Assembly (NCBI GenBank): GCA_009786675.1
Contig: WQRP01000028.1
Span: 1 to 15,200 of the forward strand
Source: Treponema sp.
Lineage (GTDB): Bacteria > Spirochaetota > Spirochaetia > Treponematales > Breznakiellaceae
DNA: 15,200 bases
Direction of reading: 5' to 3'
Below, in pieces: positions 1 to 7,672 of this stretch. The notes below the pieces were generated by a model, which worked only from the letters and a program-made list of their open reading frames with translations, ran no database searches and was not told where the DNA came from. The translations under genes were made by a program, and so were the position numbers. Within the stretch, counting starts at the first letter, position 1. Every line of letters begins with the position of its first letter.

Positions 1-2
1 CC

Positions 3-1631
3 CATTCCGAACTGTGGAACAACAGGCCCCACGCCCATGTCTGGCGCACCGCCGGTACGTCTGCCGCGCCGCGTACCTACATGGGACCGCTTGCCAACAG
101 CATGGGTCTTGACCACCCCGGCATGGCGCTTGAGTACTCCGGGGGAGGGGGTGTGTTTGGAAGGCTCCACGGTACATGGTCGGTTTACGGGGACGACATG
201 GTTCACTACGGCAGGAACGACGGTTACGGCATTACGGGGTTGGGCACAGGTTCCGAAGCTACTAGGCTTGCTTCAAGAACGGTTGTGGCAACATCTCCTG
301 GCTTAGCGGTAGGAGCCATGATCACTTCTCCCGGCGATCCCTTTGTAACGCCAGACATTAGCATGTTTGGCGGCGGCGGCGTGCCCAACATCGCGTTTGT
401 GCATCAGTGGGACGGGAACGAAAGCGTGATGTTTAGGTCCGATCTAAATTCGCAGGTGCCGTTGACAAGTACGCCTTTGGCTAGCCCTCTGGATACCCAT
501 GCTCCTGCTTCCGGAAACCACGCCGGCCAAACCGAGGCGGGAATCGTAAACTTCCCGTTTGTCATTGGGTTCAGCGGCGGACCGACCCCTCGCTGGCAGA
601 ACATCCGTACCGCCAGTGCCGCGACCAGTACAGCCTCGGTTGGCGATCCCGGAGTACTTTACACAGCCGCCTTCGACAGATGGAGAAGGAGCCTCGTGTT
701 TGTCACAAGACAGGGCACGACCAATACAATGGTAATCATCGATGGGCCCACCGGTTTTGATATTCCAACCGGGCCTGCTGATGCCGGTCTTCCTTCCGGT
801 AATATTCCAAGGGTCACCGGCGGTGTAACCAATTCGTCCAACGCCGGCGAATTCAGCGCGGTGGGTTTTGACGGCACCGGCCCGATTGTGGCCTACTTTG
901 CGAACAACACCGTGCGGATAGCCTTTGGAAACGGTACTGCGCCCGCTGCCGGATCCTGGACTAGGCGTTACGCTCTGTCAACTGGTCATGGCCTGCGCTT
1001 TGGTTCCGGCACCTACATCAGCATGGCGGTTGACAGGACCGGCGGCATACACCTTGCCTTCTTTAACACCAGGTACGGCGCATTGGTTTACGCACACGCC
1101 GCCAGCAGGGATGCCGCGATTAACGGCGGTTTTACCGCCGTGGTCGTGGACACTATGGAAGACGTAGGCACCTGGACTGACATTTCGGTTGACCACTGGG
1201 GCAACCCCTGGATTGTCTACGGCTACCAGGGCCGCGAGAACAACTTCGACGGTGTTCGTATGGCATACCGTAGCCGCGCTTCCGCCGGTGTCGCCAACAT
1301 GGGCGGTACCAACGTGCTGTTTACCCGGCCCAATACCTGCCGTGTTACCGGTGGCGATATAACCGGTTGGGAAGCCGTGTCGATGGCGGCGCCTTTCAGG
1401 ATCGCAAGCGACCGCCTCAACATCGAGGCCTGGCCGCCCAACAGGCGCGACCTTACTGTCGGGGTCACTGACACCGCCGGCATTCAGACAATGGATGCCT
1501 CGCAAAGGCCCGGTGGGGGAGGAACGCAGGGAAGGGCTTGGGGCGCTGCGATAGGCTATGCCAGCGGTGTCGGCGATAACAGATTCCGCATCGGGTATTT
1601 CTTCTGGCCGACGTTCTCGGCGGTGGAATAG
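3..1631 (+). CDS. Beta-propeller-like repeat protein, 5' end outside the window
   Basis: The reading frame is open from the first bases to TAG at 1629-1631, so the N-terminus, including any signal peptide, is missing. ATG at 81 is only the first internal Met and need not be the start. About 542 residues are visible. They are rich in Gly, Thr, Ala and aromatic residues, with recurring units of the form 'S-x-A/S-V-D-x-x-G-x-x-x-h-h-a-h' followed by a turn and 'h-x-Y-A'. The clearest are near residues 282-312 (FSAVGFDGTGPIVAYF), 338-368 (YISMAVDRTGGIHLAFF) and 391-425 (WTDISVDHWGNPWIVYGY). Such units are typical of beta-propeller blades in secreted or surface proteins. No catalytic motif is visible and I see no clear sialidase Asp-box. 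Role unknown; surface or periplasmic binding is an inference. Base composition is less GC-rich than in the genes downstream. A hairpin follows 8 bases after the stop, so this gene probably ends its own transcript. Confidence 0.8.
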   Translation, partial: HSELWNNRPHAHVWRTAGTSAAPRTYMGPLANSMGLDHPGMALEYSGGGGVFGRLHGTWSVYGDDMVHYGRNDGYGITGLGTGSEATRLASRTVVATSPGLAVGAMITSPGDPFVTPDISMFGGGGVPNIAFVHQWDGNESVMFRSDLNSQVPLTSTPLASPLDTHAPASGNHAGQTEAGIVNFPFVIGFSGGPTPRWQNIRTASAATSTASVGDPGVLYTAAFDRWRRSLVFVTRQGTTNTMVIIDGPTGFDIPTGPADAGLPSGNIPRVTGGVTNSSNAGEFSAVGFDGTGPIVAYFANNTVRIAFGNGTAPAAGSWTRRYALSTGHGLRFGSGTYISMAVDRTGGIHLAFFNTRYGALVYAHAASRDAAINGGFTAVVVDTMEDVGTWTDISVDHWGNPWIVYGYQGRENNFDGVRMAYRSRASAGVANMGGTNVLFTRPNTCRVTGGDITGWEAVSMAAPFRIASDRLNIEAWPPNRRDLTVGVTDTAGIQTMDASQRPGGGGTQGRAWGAAIGYASGVGDNRFRIGYFFWPTFSAVE

Positions 1632-1639
1632 TGGTAGTT

Positions 1640-1668
1640 AATACGGGTAATTACAGGTTACCCGTATT
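1640..1668 (+). terminator. Stem-loop just after the propeller-like gene
   Basis: A perfect 11-bp inverted repeat, AATACGGGTAA (1640-1650) and TTACCCGTATT (1658-1668), encloses a 7-base loop. It begins 8 bases after the stop codon at 1631. Its position suggests transcript termination or 3'-end protection. Only three T's in a row occur at and after the 3' arm (1667-1669), so a classical intrinsic terminator with a U-tract is not fully satisfied. Confidence 0.55.
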
Positions 1669-1835
1669 TCCGCCGGGGTGCGAAATAGTATATTTCGGCG
1701 TCGCGTCGGAACGGATGTTTACCGAAATTTGGTTAGGGGGATGGCGATGGCAAAGAGAGTGGGAACAAACCGGCTTCACTATTGTCGGCTTTAAGGTAAA
1801 GCGGTTCGCCGTGCCGGACGGTGAATGGGCGCGTA

Positions 1836-1844
1836 TGGTATAAT
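1836..1844 (+). promoter_or_regulatory. Extended -10-like box
   Basis: TGG followed directly by a perfect TATAAT (1839-1844) matches an extended -10 element (TGnTATAAT). I see no good -35 box 16-18 bases upstream (GGACGG is the nearest candidate), but extended -10 promoters can do without one. Transcription would run rightwards into the intergenic region, with a leader of more than 500 bases before the gene at 2377. A single perfect hexamer in a fairly AT-rich stretch can arise by chance. Confidence 0.3.
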
Positions 1845-2054
1845 GGCGTTGACGGGTCTGTACCTCGAAAGGCCGCCCCTTTATGTGGTCGATTTTCGGG
1901 CGGTGCTTGAAGGTGCATGTGGGAATTATAAGTCAGCGACGCGGGGGGCGTATGCATGTTATAAGAACACCTGGTTTCCGCCGTCTTTCATTGTTTTCAT
2001 ATGTTTCCGGCGTTTTTCGTCGGGGGCCGGGGAGGCCGCCGCCCTAAAAAACGC

Positions 2055-2093
2055 TTGACACTGGCCTGGATCTGCCTGAAACTTTAATTATAG
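2055..2093 (+). promoter_or_regulatory. TTGACA box with AT-rich segment downstream
   Basis: A perfect -35 hexamer, TTGACA (2055-2060), lies in front of the AT-rich segment TTTAATTATAG (2083-2093). The -10-like choices (TTTAAT at 2083, TTATAG at 2088) sit 22-27 bases away, longer than the usual 17, so a normal sigma-70 promoter is doubtful. If it is used, it would give a leader of about 280 bases for the gene at 2377, or a separate short RNA. Confidence 0.2.
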
Positions 2094-2323
2094 GTAGGGG
2101 TTGTGGATGTTGGTTGGAAGGACGTGCTTGTTTTAAAAGCGTAGCGGCGCGGGTGGTTTTGCGAATTGCCGGTTGCAAAGGGGTTGCCATAACCCAAGTG
2201 CCGCAAGACGCCGTTGCCCGGGGTCGTGTTTTCGGACGCCGCGATTTTGGATCCCCGTAACATGGGGCCGCCCACGATTTCCGATGCAGCATAAGCCGCT
2301 GACGTGGTCCGGGCGGCGTTTTT
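2094..2323 (+). ncRNA. Candidate structured leader or small RNA (unrecognised)
   Basis: This stretch lies between a promoter-like box and a terminator-like hairpin and has several possible helices. GGGTT/AACCC (2181-2185 with 2191-2195) can be enclosed by TTGC/GCAA (2173-2176 with 2203-2206). CCCC/GGGG pairs across a 7-base loop (2253-2256 with 2264-2267). A long-range 7-bp match, ACGCCGC (2236-2242) with GCGGCGT (2313-2319), would compete with the terminal hairpin. I do not recognise 6S RNA, tmRNA, SRP RNA, RNase P RNA or a named riboswitch. Helices of this size are common by chance in GC-rich DNA. Confidence 0.15.
2295..2323 (+). terminator. Terminator-like hairpin with T-run in the leader
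   Basis: GCCGC (2295-2299) can pair with GCGGC (2313-2317) across a 13-base loop, and the 3' arm is followed by GTTTTT (2318-2323). This resembles a weak intrinsic terminator and lies 53 bases before the start codon at 2377. If real, it would end a small RNA or act as an attenuator for the downstream unit. The stem is short and the loop large. Confidence 0.25.
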
Positions 2324-2376
2324 CCGGGCCTCGGCGGGCCGGGCGTTCGCGGGAATTTAGTTAGGGGGCATTCGTT

Positions 2377-3438
2377 ATGGGTAAAAAAAGGCGGCCGGGA
2401 AACGGGGCAAAAGGGAACGGCAATGGAAAGCGCCGGAAGACCCTTCCCTTCGCCGGTCTCTTGCCGAAAAATCTTTCGCGTGGGAATCTCGGGCGCGCCG
2501 TCGCAATCGGCTGCGCCGTCCTGGGGTTGGTCGGGCTGGCCCTGTTCCTTGCCCGCCCAAGGATGCTGTGGTACGTTGACGAGGATCTTACCGCCGCGTG
2601 GAACAGGTTCCTAAGGGATTCCGACGCCCCGGTTTCCCGCTTCGAGGTTCGCGCCCGCGTCGGCGACTCCCCCTTTCCGGAGGGCAGGTTCGGCTTTACC
2701 GTTAGCACCTCGGGCCCCCGGGGGGATCCTGTTCCGGGGACCCCCATCGCCATCTACCCGAACCTTAACCGCGACAGGAGCTTTCGGGGCTGGCAGGTGC
2801 TGGCCCTGGATCCCTGGATGGTCTTCCGCCGGCATTACGTGCCGGAGCCCGGCCGCGCAATCCTGAACAGCGCCGGCGACCGGGGCAGCCTGCTTCTTGC
2901 CGGCAACGATCCCCGGGCGGTGCGGGCCTGGACCAGCCAGCTTTTGCAGGAAAGTCCGGGCGTTTTCAGGCCCGGCGAGGATCTGTGGCGGGAAACCGGC
3001 GAGAACCTGGTGCGGGACTATCCGTTCCAGAGCGGGGCGTCCTCCTTCGCCTGGATACAGACCTGGCCGCTGCTTTTCCGCGATGGCGACTCGTTCCTTT
3101 ACGCCCCCCTAAGCCAGGCCAGGGCCTTCGCCCACACCGCCCGCCACAGCGCGGGAATTCTGGACGCCACCACCTTTCCCGAGCCCCCCGGCTGGAACAG
3201 CTTTGGCCTGCAGGCCGAGATGCTGTGGGCCAGGACGCACGGGAACGAAAGGCGGGTCGCGGAGACCGAGCGGTGGCTTGGTACCGCGGCCACGCAGACC
3301 CTTATAGCGGACGAGTTCGAGTGGATACCGGCGCACCCCTCGGGAACGCCTTTCAACACGATATCGTGGCGGTCGCAGATGGCCTGGCTGCGAAGCTCGT
3401 ATGTCTGGAGGGGAATGGAGGGAGTCTATGCCTACTAG
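2377..3438 (+). CDS. Single-pass membrane-anchored protein of unknown function
   Basis: A 353-residue protein that I do not recognise as a named family. Residues 1-40 are strongly basic and glycine-rich (many Lys/Arg), followed by one hydrophobic segment at about 41-59. No lipobox or signal-peptidase site is evident, so an inner-membrane anchor with the N-terminus in the cytoplasm and residues from about 62 onward in the periplasm is the best reading. The outer part is Trp- and Pro-rich, with a distinctive C-terminal stretch at about 315-345 (EWIPAHPSGTPFN, then ISWRSQMAWLRSSYVWR). The spread of Trp and amphipathic segments recalls solute-binding-protein folds, but that is only a guess. AGGGGG (2363-2368), 8 bases before ATG, serves as ribosome-binding site. 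Its last 11 bases overlap the next gene's start, implying shared transcription and probably coupled translation with the two giant Ig-array proteins, for which it may be an envelope partner. Confidence 0.75.
   Translation: MGKKRRPGNGAKGNGNGKRRKTLPFAGLLPKNLSRGNLGRAVAIGCAVLGLVGLALFLARPRMLWYVDEDLTAAWNRFLRDSDAPVSRFEVRARVGDSPFPEGRFGFTVSTSGPRGDPVPGTPIAIYPNLNRDRSFRGWQVLALDPWMVFRRHYVPEPGRAILNSAGDRGSLLLAGNDPRAVRAWTSQLLQESPGVFRPGEDLWRETGENLVRDYPFQSGASSFAWIQTWPLLFRDGDSFLYAPLSQARAFAHTARHSAGILDATTFPEPPGWNSFGLQAEMLWARTHGNERRVAETERWLGTAATQTLIADEFEWIPAHPSGTPFNTISWRSQMAWLRSSYVWRGMEGVYAY
3417..3424 (+). promoter_or_regulatory. Ribosome-binding site that decides the start at 3428
   Basis: GGAGGGAG lies inside the end of the preceding gene, with its GGAGG core 6 bases before ATG 3428. 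It selects that ATG over the in-frame ATG at 3401, which lacks such a site and would put nine polar residues ahead of the signal peptide. Confidence 0.75.
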
Positions 3439-6400
3439 AACCGGATTGCCGCTTTTGGCCGTTTTTGCGGCCGGGCTTTTGGCCGCGCTTCCCGCGCACG
3501 CCGGGGGCGGAAGGGAGATTATTACCCACCGGGCGGACGGCACCGACATATGGCAGACGGAATTCGACGTCCGGGATCTGAGCCCGGGCACCTGGAACAT
3601 AATCATCAACGCGACGGACACGGCGGGCAACGTCGGGGTTTCCGGGCCCTTCAACCTTAGGATCGATCCCATGTCGGGCCTGCCTGGTACGCGCATCGTT
3701 TACCCGGCCCCGGAGCAGGTCGTCCGCGGCGACGTGAACGTCGTGGGGGTTACCCACGCCCCCTTCGGCGTAAGGCGGATATACGCCAGAATCAACGACG
3801 GGGATTTCTTTCCGGTGGACGGCCGGGAATTCTGGCACCTTAACGTCCCGGTCGGCGGGCTGCCGGACGGCAGGCACAGCGTCTTCGCCAAGGTGTCGGA
3901 CCTGGACGGGCTTGAGGGCGCCGTTTCCAGGATCGACTTCGTCGTGGACACCGCCCCCCCGTCGATCGGGCTTACCAGCCACGAGGTCGGCGACCTTGTC
4001 TCCGGCAGGGTGCGGATCCGGGGAACGGCGGACGACGCCAACGGGATCCGTGCCCTGTTCCTTAGCCGGGACGGCGAGAACTTTGCCCCCCTTGCCCACT
4101 CGGGATCCAGGCGCGCCACGGCCAGGGACTTCGGCTTTACGATAAACACCAGGAACTACGACGACGGGCCGATTGTGTACTTCGTCATGGCGGTGGACGG
4201 CACGGGCGACCGGACGGTGGAGCCCTTCCTCTTTTTCGTGAACAACGTTCCCCCGGATGTTGAAATCCTTTCGCCGGCCCCCGGCGACAATTCCTTCGGC
4301 CTTACCCAGGTTTCCGGCCGCGTCCTGGCCCTTGCCGGCCTGGACGAGTTCTTTTTCGAGTGGGCCGGCCGTAGGGAGGATATTCCCCTGCTGCCCGGGG
4401 ATCCGTTCTGGACGGTGAACGTGCCGGTGGAGGGCCGGGGCGGCAATTTCCGGGTCACGGCGGTCGACCGCGCCGGCAACGTCGCCAGGCGGACGATCCA
4501 GCTTCGGGACCGCCGTCCGGTCGCGGCCCCCCTGGTGCTGGTCGATTACCCGGCGTTTTCGGGCAGGACGCGGCTGGCCTACGACCAGCCGATTTACGGC
4601 CGGGTCTCCGACGGCTTTTTCCCCAGTGCCGTGCTTCTTGAGTCCGGATGGCTCGACGCGACCGGCTCCCTTGTCCCGGCCCAGCCGGGCTTCCGCATAG
4701 ACCCCCACCTGATCCCCCCCGGCCGCCACAACCTGGTGCTAAGGGCGATCGACGAGGACGGGCTTTTGGGGCCCGCCCTGACCCTGCGAACGGACAGGCC
4801 GCCGCCGCCGGTTGACGCTTACGGGAACCCGGAATTCGTCCTGCCCGCGCTTTCGCGTATAAGGTTCGAAAGCCCCGCCGGGTACTGGCCGGACTCGCAT
4901 CCCTGGGTCGGCGACTCCGTCACGATCGGCGGTTTCGTCGAGGGCTACGCCCCCGGGGATCTCCTTGAGTACCGCCTGCACCGGGACGAGCCCTGGAGGC
5001 GCGTCGCCCTGGGGGAACCCGACGAGTACGGGGAGCCCAGGGGGGGGGCCTTTTCCGTCACGGTAAGCCTTGCCGGCCTGCCGGAGGGCCACGTCCCCCT
5101 TGAATTCCGCACGGTCAGGCGGGGGGCCGGGGCCTTCCCGGTGTTCCTGCCGGTGAACAGGTTCGTTGGCCTGCCGGAGGTATCGTTCATATCCCCCGCC
5201 AGGGAATTCGGCGCGATCCACGGGACGGTGACCACGACCGGCGCGGTGCGTTCCGCGGTTCCCATCGTCGGGATAAGCTACTCGGTGGACGGCGGCGACG
5301 AGTTCGTCCCGCTGGACTTTACGGCCAGGGCTGGGACGGCGATGTTCGGTTTCGCCGCCAACTACTCGCTTTTGTACCACGGCGGGCTCGACCTTGTCGT
5401 CAGGGTCGTCGACCGCGCCGGGAACGTGGTCCTGGCGAGCCCGGCCTTCGACTTCGACGACTCGGACGACCTGCCCGTGCTGATCCTGAATTCCCCGGTC
5501 CCCGGCCAGCTCGTCACCCGCGACTTCGAGATCTCGGGCCTGGCCTACGACGACGACGGCGTCCGGGCCGTGTACTGGCGAATACTTCTGCCCGGGGTTC
5601 CCTGGGAAACCAGGGACGAAATCCTGGAACGCGCGTCCCTGGAACCCGAGGAAGAGGGGTTCGTCGGCTTTAACAGGGTGGAGACGGCCCAGAACTTCCT
5701 GGTGCAGATCGGCATGGATCTGGTGGCCGACGGCCTTAACGTCCTGGAGATCTTCGCCGTGGACATCTTCGGCACCGCCGGGGATCTTACAAGGGTCGCC
5801 TTCAGGGCGAGCGTCTCCGCGCCGGAGACGGTGGTGCTGGAGCCGGCCATGGAGGCCTGGAACACCGGGAACGTCATGGTCCGCGGGACCTCGTTCGACC
5901 GCAACGGCGTTGCCGCGGTCTTCGTCTCGATGGACAACGGGGTTAGCTGGCAGAGGGCCGCCGTGGAAAGCAGCCAGGAGGAGCCCAGCGGCTGGGCCAT
6001 CAACCTGAACACCAGGGCCTTCGCCGACGGCACCTACGCTATGCTCGTCCGCGCCGTGGACGGTTTCGGCGTTTCCTCGTACTCGTCCGGCATAATCAAC
6101 ATCGACAACAGCGCGCCGGAGGTGGACGTCGCCCTGCCCCGCGAGGGGGAGTCCTTCTCCACGGAGATTTTCGTTTCCGGGCAGGTCTACGACGGCATGG
6201 CCCTTCGGGGCATCTCGGTCAGGATCGTCAACATCGACGATCCGGAGGTCCGGGAGATCCGCGATCTTGGGCCGCGGTTCGTCGTCATGGAGCGCTTCGA
6301 CGTTTCCGGGTTTCCCGACGGCGAGTACGTCGTCCAAATCAGCGCCTGGGACTATTCCGGGAACGAGACTATCGTGGTCCGCAACGTCAGCCTGTTAAGG

Positions 6401-7657
6401 GGCGAGGTCGCCTCGGAGGTCGCGATAATCAACCCCCTGCCCGGCATAACGCACTCCGGTCCGGTGGTCGTGTCCGGCCGGGTATCCGGCGCGGTGGTCC
6501 CCGACGCCGTCATGCTGGCCGTGAACGGGCAGCCGTCGGCCATGGTGATGGTCGACCGTTTCGGGGTTTTCCGCCACGAGATGCCGGATGGCGCGTTCGG
6601 CAATTCCCCCTATTACGTGTTCCGGGCCTCGTTCCGCGGGCCGGACGGTAAGACCATAGAGTCCGTCGAGCATTCCGTGATCGTGAACGAGTACGGGCCG
6701 GTGCTGGTGATAGACAGCCACCGTGACGGCGACGCGATCACCGGGCGTCCCTGGCTTTCCGGCCGGGCCTTTGTCCTGCGCCCGGAACCGGACGAGCCGC
6801 CGTCCAGGCGGGAGGCGGCCGCGGCTCGCCCCGACTCGGTGTCGGTCAGCTTCGACAACGGGCGGACCTTCGTGCCCGCCAGCGGCAGGGAAAACTGGAG
6901 GATCAGGCTGGAGACGGACGAGCTTCCCGCCGGCCTTCTTCCCGTCGTGGTAAGGGCGGTCTTTGGCGACGGCAGTGAGGCCGTCCGCCGCCTTGTTCTT
7001 GCCGTGGACACGGCCGCCCCCGTCGTCGCCACCATCGGCCCGGCGGAGAACACCCTGCACAGGCACGGGATCACGGTGTTCGGCTCGGCCGAGGACAACT
7101 TCACCCTGGACGCCGTGGAGATAAGCCTGCGCCAGGGCAGCAAGCACCTGTACGCGGTGCCCGGCTTCGTCGAGGGCCTGTACCTGGAGGCCAGCGTCCT
7201 GGGCGGGCTTCTTTGGTCCACCGGCATCGGCCTTACCTTTTTCGACGACAACGTCAAGCTGCAGTTCAACGTCTCGCAGGCGCCCCCCGGCCGTTTCCAG
7301 GGCGTGGCCTTCGGCGGCAAGATTCTCGCCAACGTCTGGGCGGCGAACCTGCGCCGCTGGTTCGGCAACGACTGGGAGTGGTGGACCACCAGCCTGGCGA
7401 TAGGGGCCCACTTTTCGTACTTTATGATGGGCGAGGGCGAGAACGCCCAATGGATGGGCCAGCTTCTTGGCCAGTGGGAAATCATCAAGGCGGACATGAG
7501 CCACTTCGTCCCGGCCTGGAGGTTTTTCAGATCGATTTCGCTGTTCGTGGAGCCGGGCGTCTGGTTCGCCCCGTCCGACGTCGACAACGATCCGCTGGGC
7601 GCGGCCTGGCGGTACCTGTTCGTCGTCGGCTTCGGGCTCCGGTTCAGCCTGTTTTAA
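3428..7657 (+). CDS. Giant Ig-array outer-membrane protein, first paralogue
   Basis: A 1,409-residue protein exported by a signal peptide (residues 1-26, PTRTGLPLLAVFAAGLL then ALPAHA, cleavage probably after AHA). Residues 27-87 resemble the second half of an Ig-like module. Eleven full modules follow, starting near residues 88, 179, 277, 368, 477, 583, 683, 800, 898, 997 and 1092, then a half-module near 1199. Each opens with 'h-x-h-x-x-P-x-x-G' and 'h-x-G-x-A', carries a sensor-like 'S-x-D-G-x-x-F/W', and closes with 'L-P-D-G-x-H', 'V-R-A-x-D-x-x-G' and 'h-x-V-D-x-x-P-P', as in bacterial Ig/FN3-type beta-sandwiches. From about 1245 to the end, alternating aromatic and small residues with Gly/Asn turns and a terminal RFSLF suggest 8-10 membrane beta-strands ending in the C-terminal Phe typical of barrel-assembly substrates. 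I see no cysteine and no enzyme motif. Adhesion, surface structure or periplasm-spanning support are possible roles. It overlaps the upstream gene by 11 bases and lies 15 bases before its paralogue. Confidence 0.85.
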   Translation: MPTRTGLPLLAVFAAGLLAALPAHAGGGREIITHRADGTDIWQTEFDVRDLSPGTWNIIINATDTAGNVGVSGPFNLRIDPMSGLPGTRIVYPAPEQVVRGDVNVVGVTHAPFGVRRIYARINDGDFFPVDGREFWHLNVPVGGLPDGRHSVFAKVSDLDGLEGAVSRIDFVVDTAPPSIGLTSHEVGDLVSGRVRIRGTADDANGIRALFLSRDGENFAPLAHSGSRRATARDFGFTINTRNYDDGPIVYFVMAVDGTGDRTVEPFLFFVNNVPPDVEILSPAPGDNSFGLTQVSGRVLALAGLDEFFFEWAGRREDIPLLPGDPFWTVNVPVEGRGGNFRVTAVDRAGNVARRTIQLRDRRPVAAPLVLVDYPAFSGRTRLAYDQPIYGRVSDGFFPSAVLLESGWLDATGSLVPAQPGFRIDPHLIPPGRHNLVLRAIDEDGLLGPALTLRTDRPPPPVDAYGNPEFVLPALSRIRFESPAGYWPDSHPWVGDSVTIGGFVEGYAPGDLLEYRLHRDEPWRRVALGEPDEYGEPRGGAFSVTVSLAGLPEGHVPLEFRTVRRGAGAFPVFLPVNRFVGLPEVSFISPAREFGAIHGTVTTTGAVRSAVPIVGISYSVDGGDEFVPLDFTARAGTAMFGFAANYSLLYHGGLDLVVRVVDRAGNVVLASPAFDFDDSDDLPVLILNSPVPGQLVTRDFEISGLAYDDDGVRAVYWRILLPGVPWETRDEILERASLEPEEEGFVGFNRVETAQNFLVQIGMDLVADGLNVLEIFAVDIFGTAGDLTRVAFRASVSAPETVVLEPAMEAWNTGNVMVRGTSFDRNGVAAVFVSMDNGVSWQRAAVESSQEEPSGWAINLNTRAFADGTYAMLVRAVDGFGVSSYSSGIINIDNSAPEVDVALPREGESFSTEIFVSGQVYDGMALRGISVRIVNIDDPEVREIRDLGPRFVVMERFDVSGFPDGEYVVQISAWDYSGNETIVVRNVSLLRGEVASEVAIINPLPGITHSGPVVVSGRVSGAVVPDAVMLAVNGQPSAMVMVDRFGVFRHEMPDGAFGNSPYYVFRASFRGPDGKTIESVEHSVIVNEYGPVLVIDSHRDGDAITGRPWLSGRAFVLRPEPDEPPSRREAAAARPDSVSVSFDNGRTFVPASGRENWRIRLETDELPAGLLPVVVRAVFGDGSEAVRRLVLAVDTAAPVVATIGPAENTLHRHGITVFGSAEDNFTLDAVEISLRQGSKHLYAVPGFVEGLYLEASVLGGLLWSTGIGLTFFDDNVKLQFNVSQAPPGRFQGVAFGGKILANVWAANLRRWFGNDWEWWTTSLAIGAHFSYFMMGEGENAQWMGQLLGQWEIIKADMSHFVPAWRFFRSISLFVEPGVWFAPSDVDNDPLGAAWRYLFVVGFGLRFSLF
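3689..7165 (+). repeat. Array of eleven-plus Ig-like modules (first paralogue)
   Basis: A protein-level tandem repeat of divergent modules, about 91-117 residues each. Shared landmarks are the module start (such as RIVYPAP, EILSPAPG, LILNSPVPG, AIINPLPG), the mid-module G-h-x-A/R, and the end 'VDTAPP', 'NNVPP', 'IDNSAPE'. DNA identity between modules is low by eye, so this is an old repeat and not a recombining DNA satellite. Confidence 0.7.
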
Positions 7658-7672
7658 CGAAGGAGGAGACGC

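Larger units (their letters stand above)
1669..2376. other. Long intergenic region without a convincing gene
   Basis: About 700 bases separate the hairpin after the first gene from the start at 2377. Short open frames exist on both strands but lack a good ribosome-binding site, domain wording or the codon bias of the neighbours. Composition is mixed; 1690-2110 is poorer in GC than the genes. The region holds an extended -10-like box (1836-1844), a perfect TTGACA (2055-2060), a 6-bp hairpin with a T5 loop (2007-2023, one G-T pair), the hairpins GGGTT/AACCC (2181-2195) and CCCC/GGGG (2253-2267), and a terminator-like hairpin followed by T's (2295-2323). It most likely carries the promoter and leader of the three-gene unit, perhaps a small RNA, or decayed sequence. 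Confidence 0.5.

Noticed and set aside
1631..1843. Possible 70-residue gene overlapping the first stop codon (GTG start)
   Set aside because: Its first codons are the terminator-like hairpin, no separate ribosome-binding site is seen, and the protein shows no recognisable feature.
1825..2058. Possible 77-residue gene in the intergenic region
   Set aside because: No ribosome-binding site, no domain wording, and codon use unlike the neighbouring genes.
2131..2175. T-box-like wording (GCGGGTGG) in the leader
   Set aside because: The rest of the T-box antiterminator and specifier structure is not seen, and the downstream gene is not an aminoacyl-tRNA synthetase or amino-acid gene.
3401..3427. 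Earlier in-frame ATG for the first giant protein
   Set aside because: It lacks a ribosome-binding site and would add nine residues before an otherwise normal signal peptide; ATG 3428 has GGAGGGAG correctly placed.
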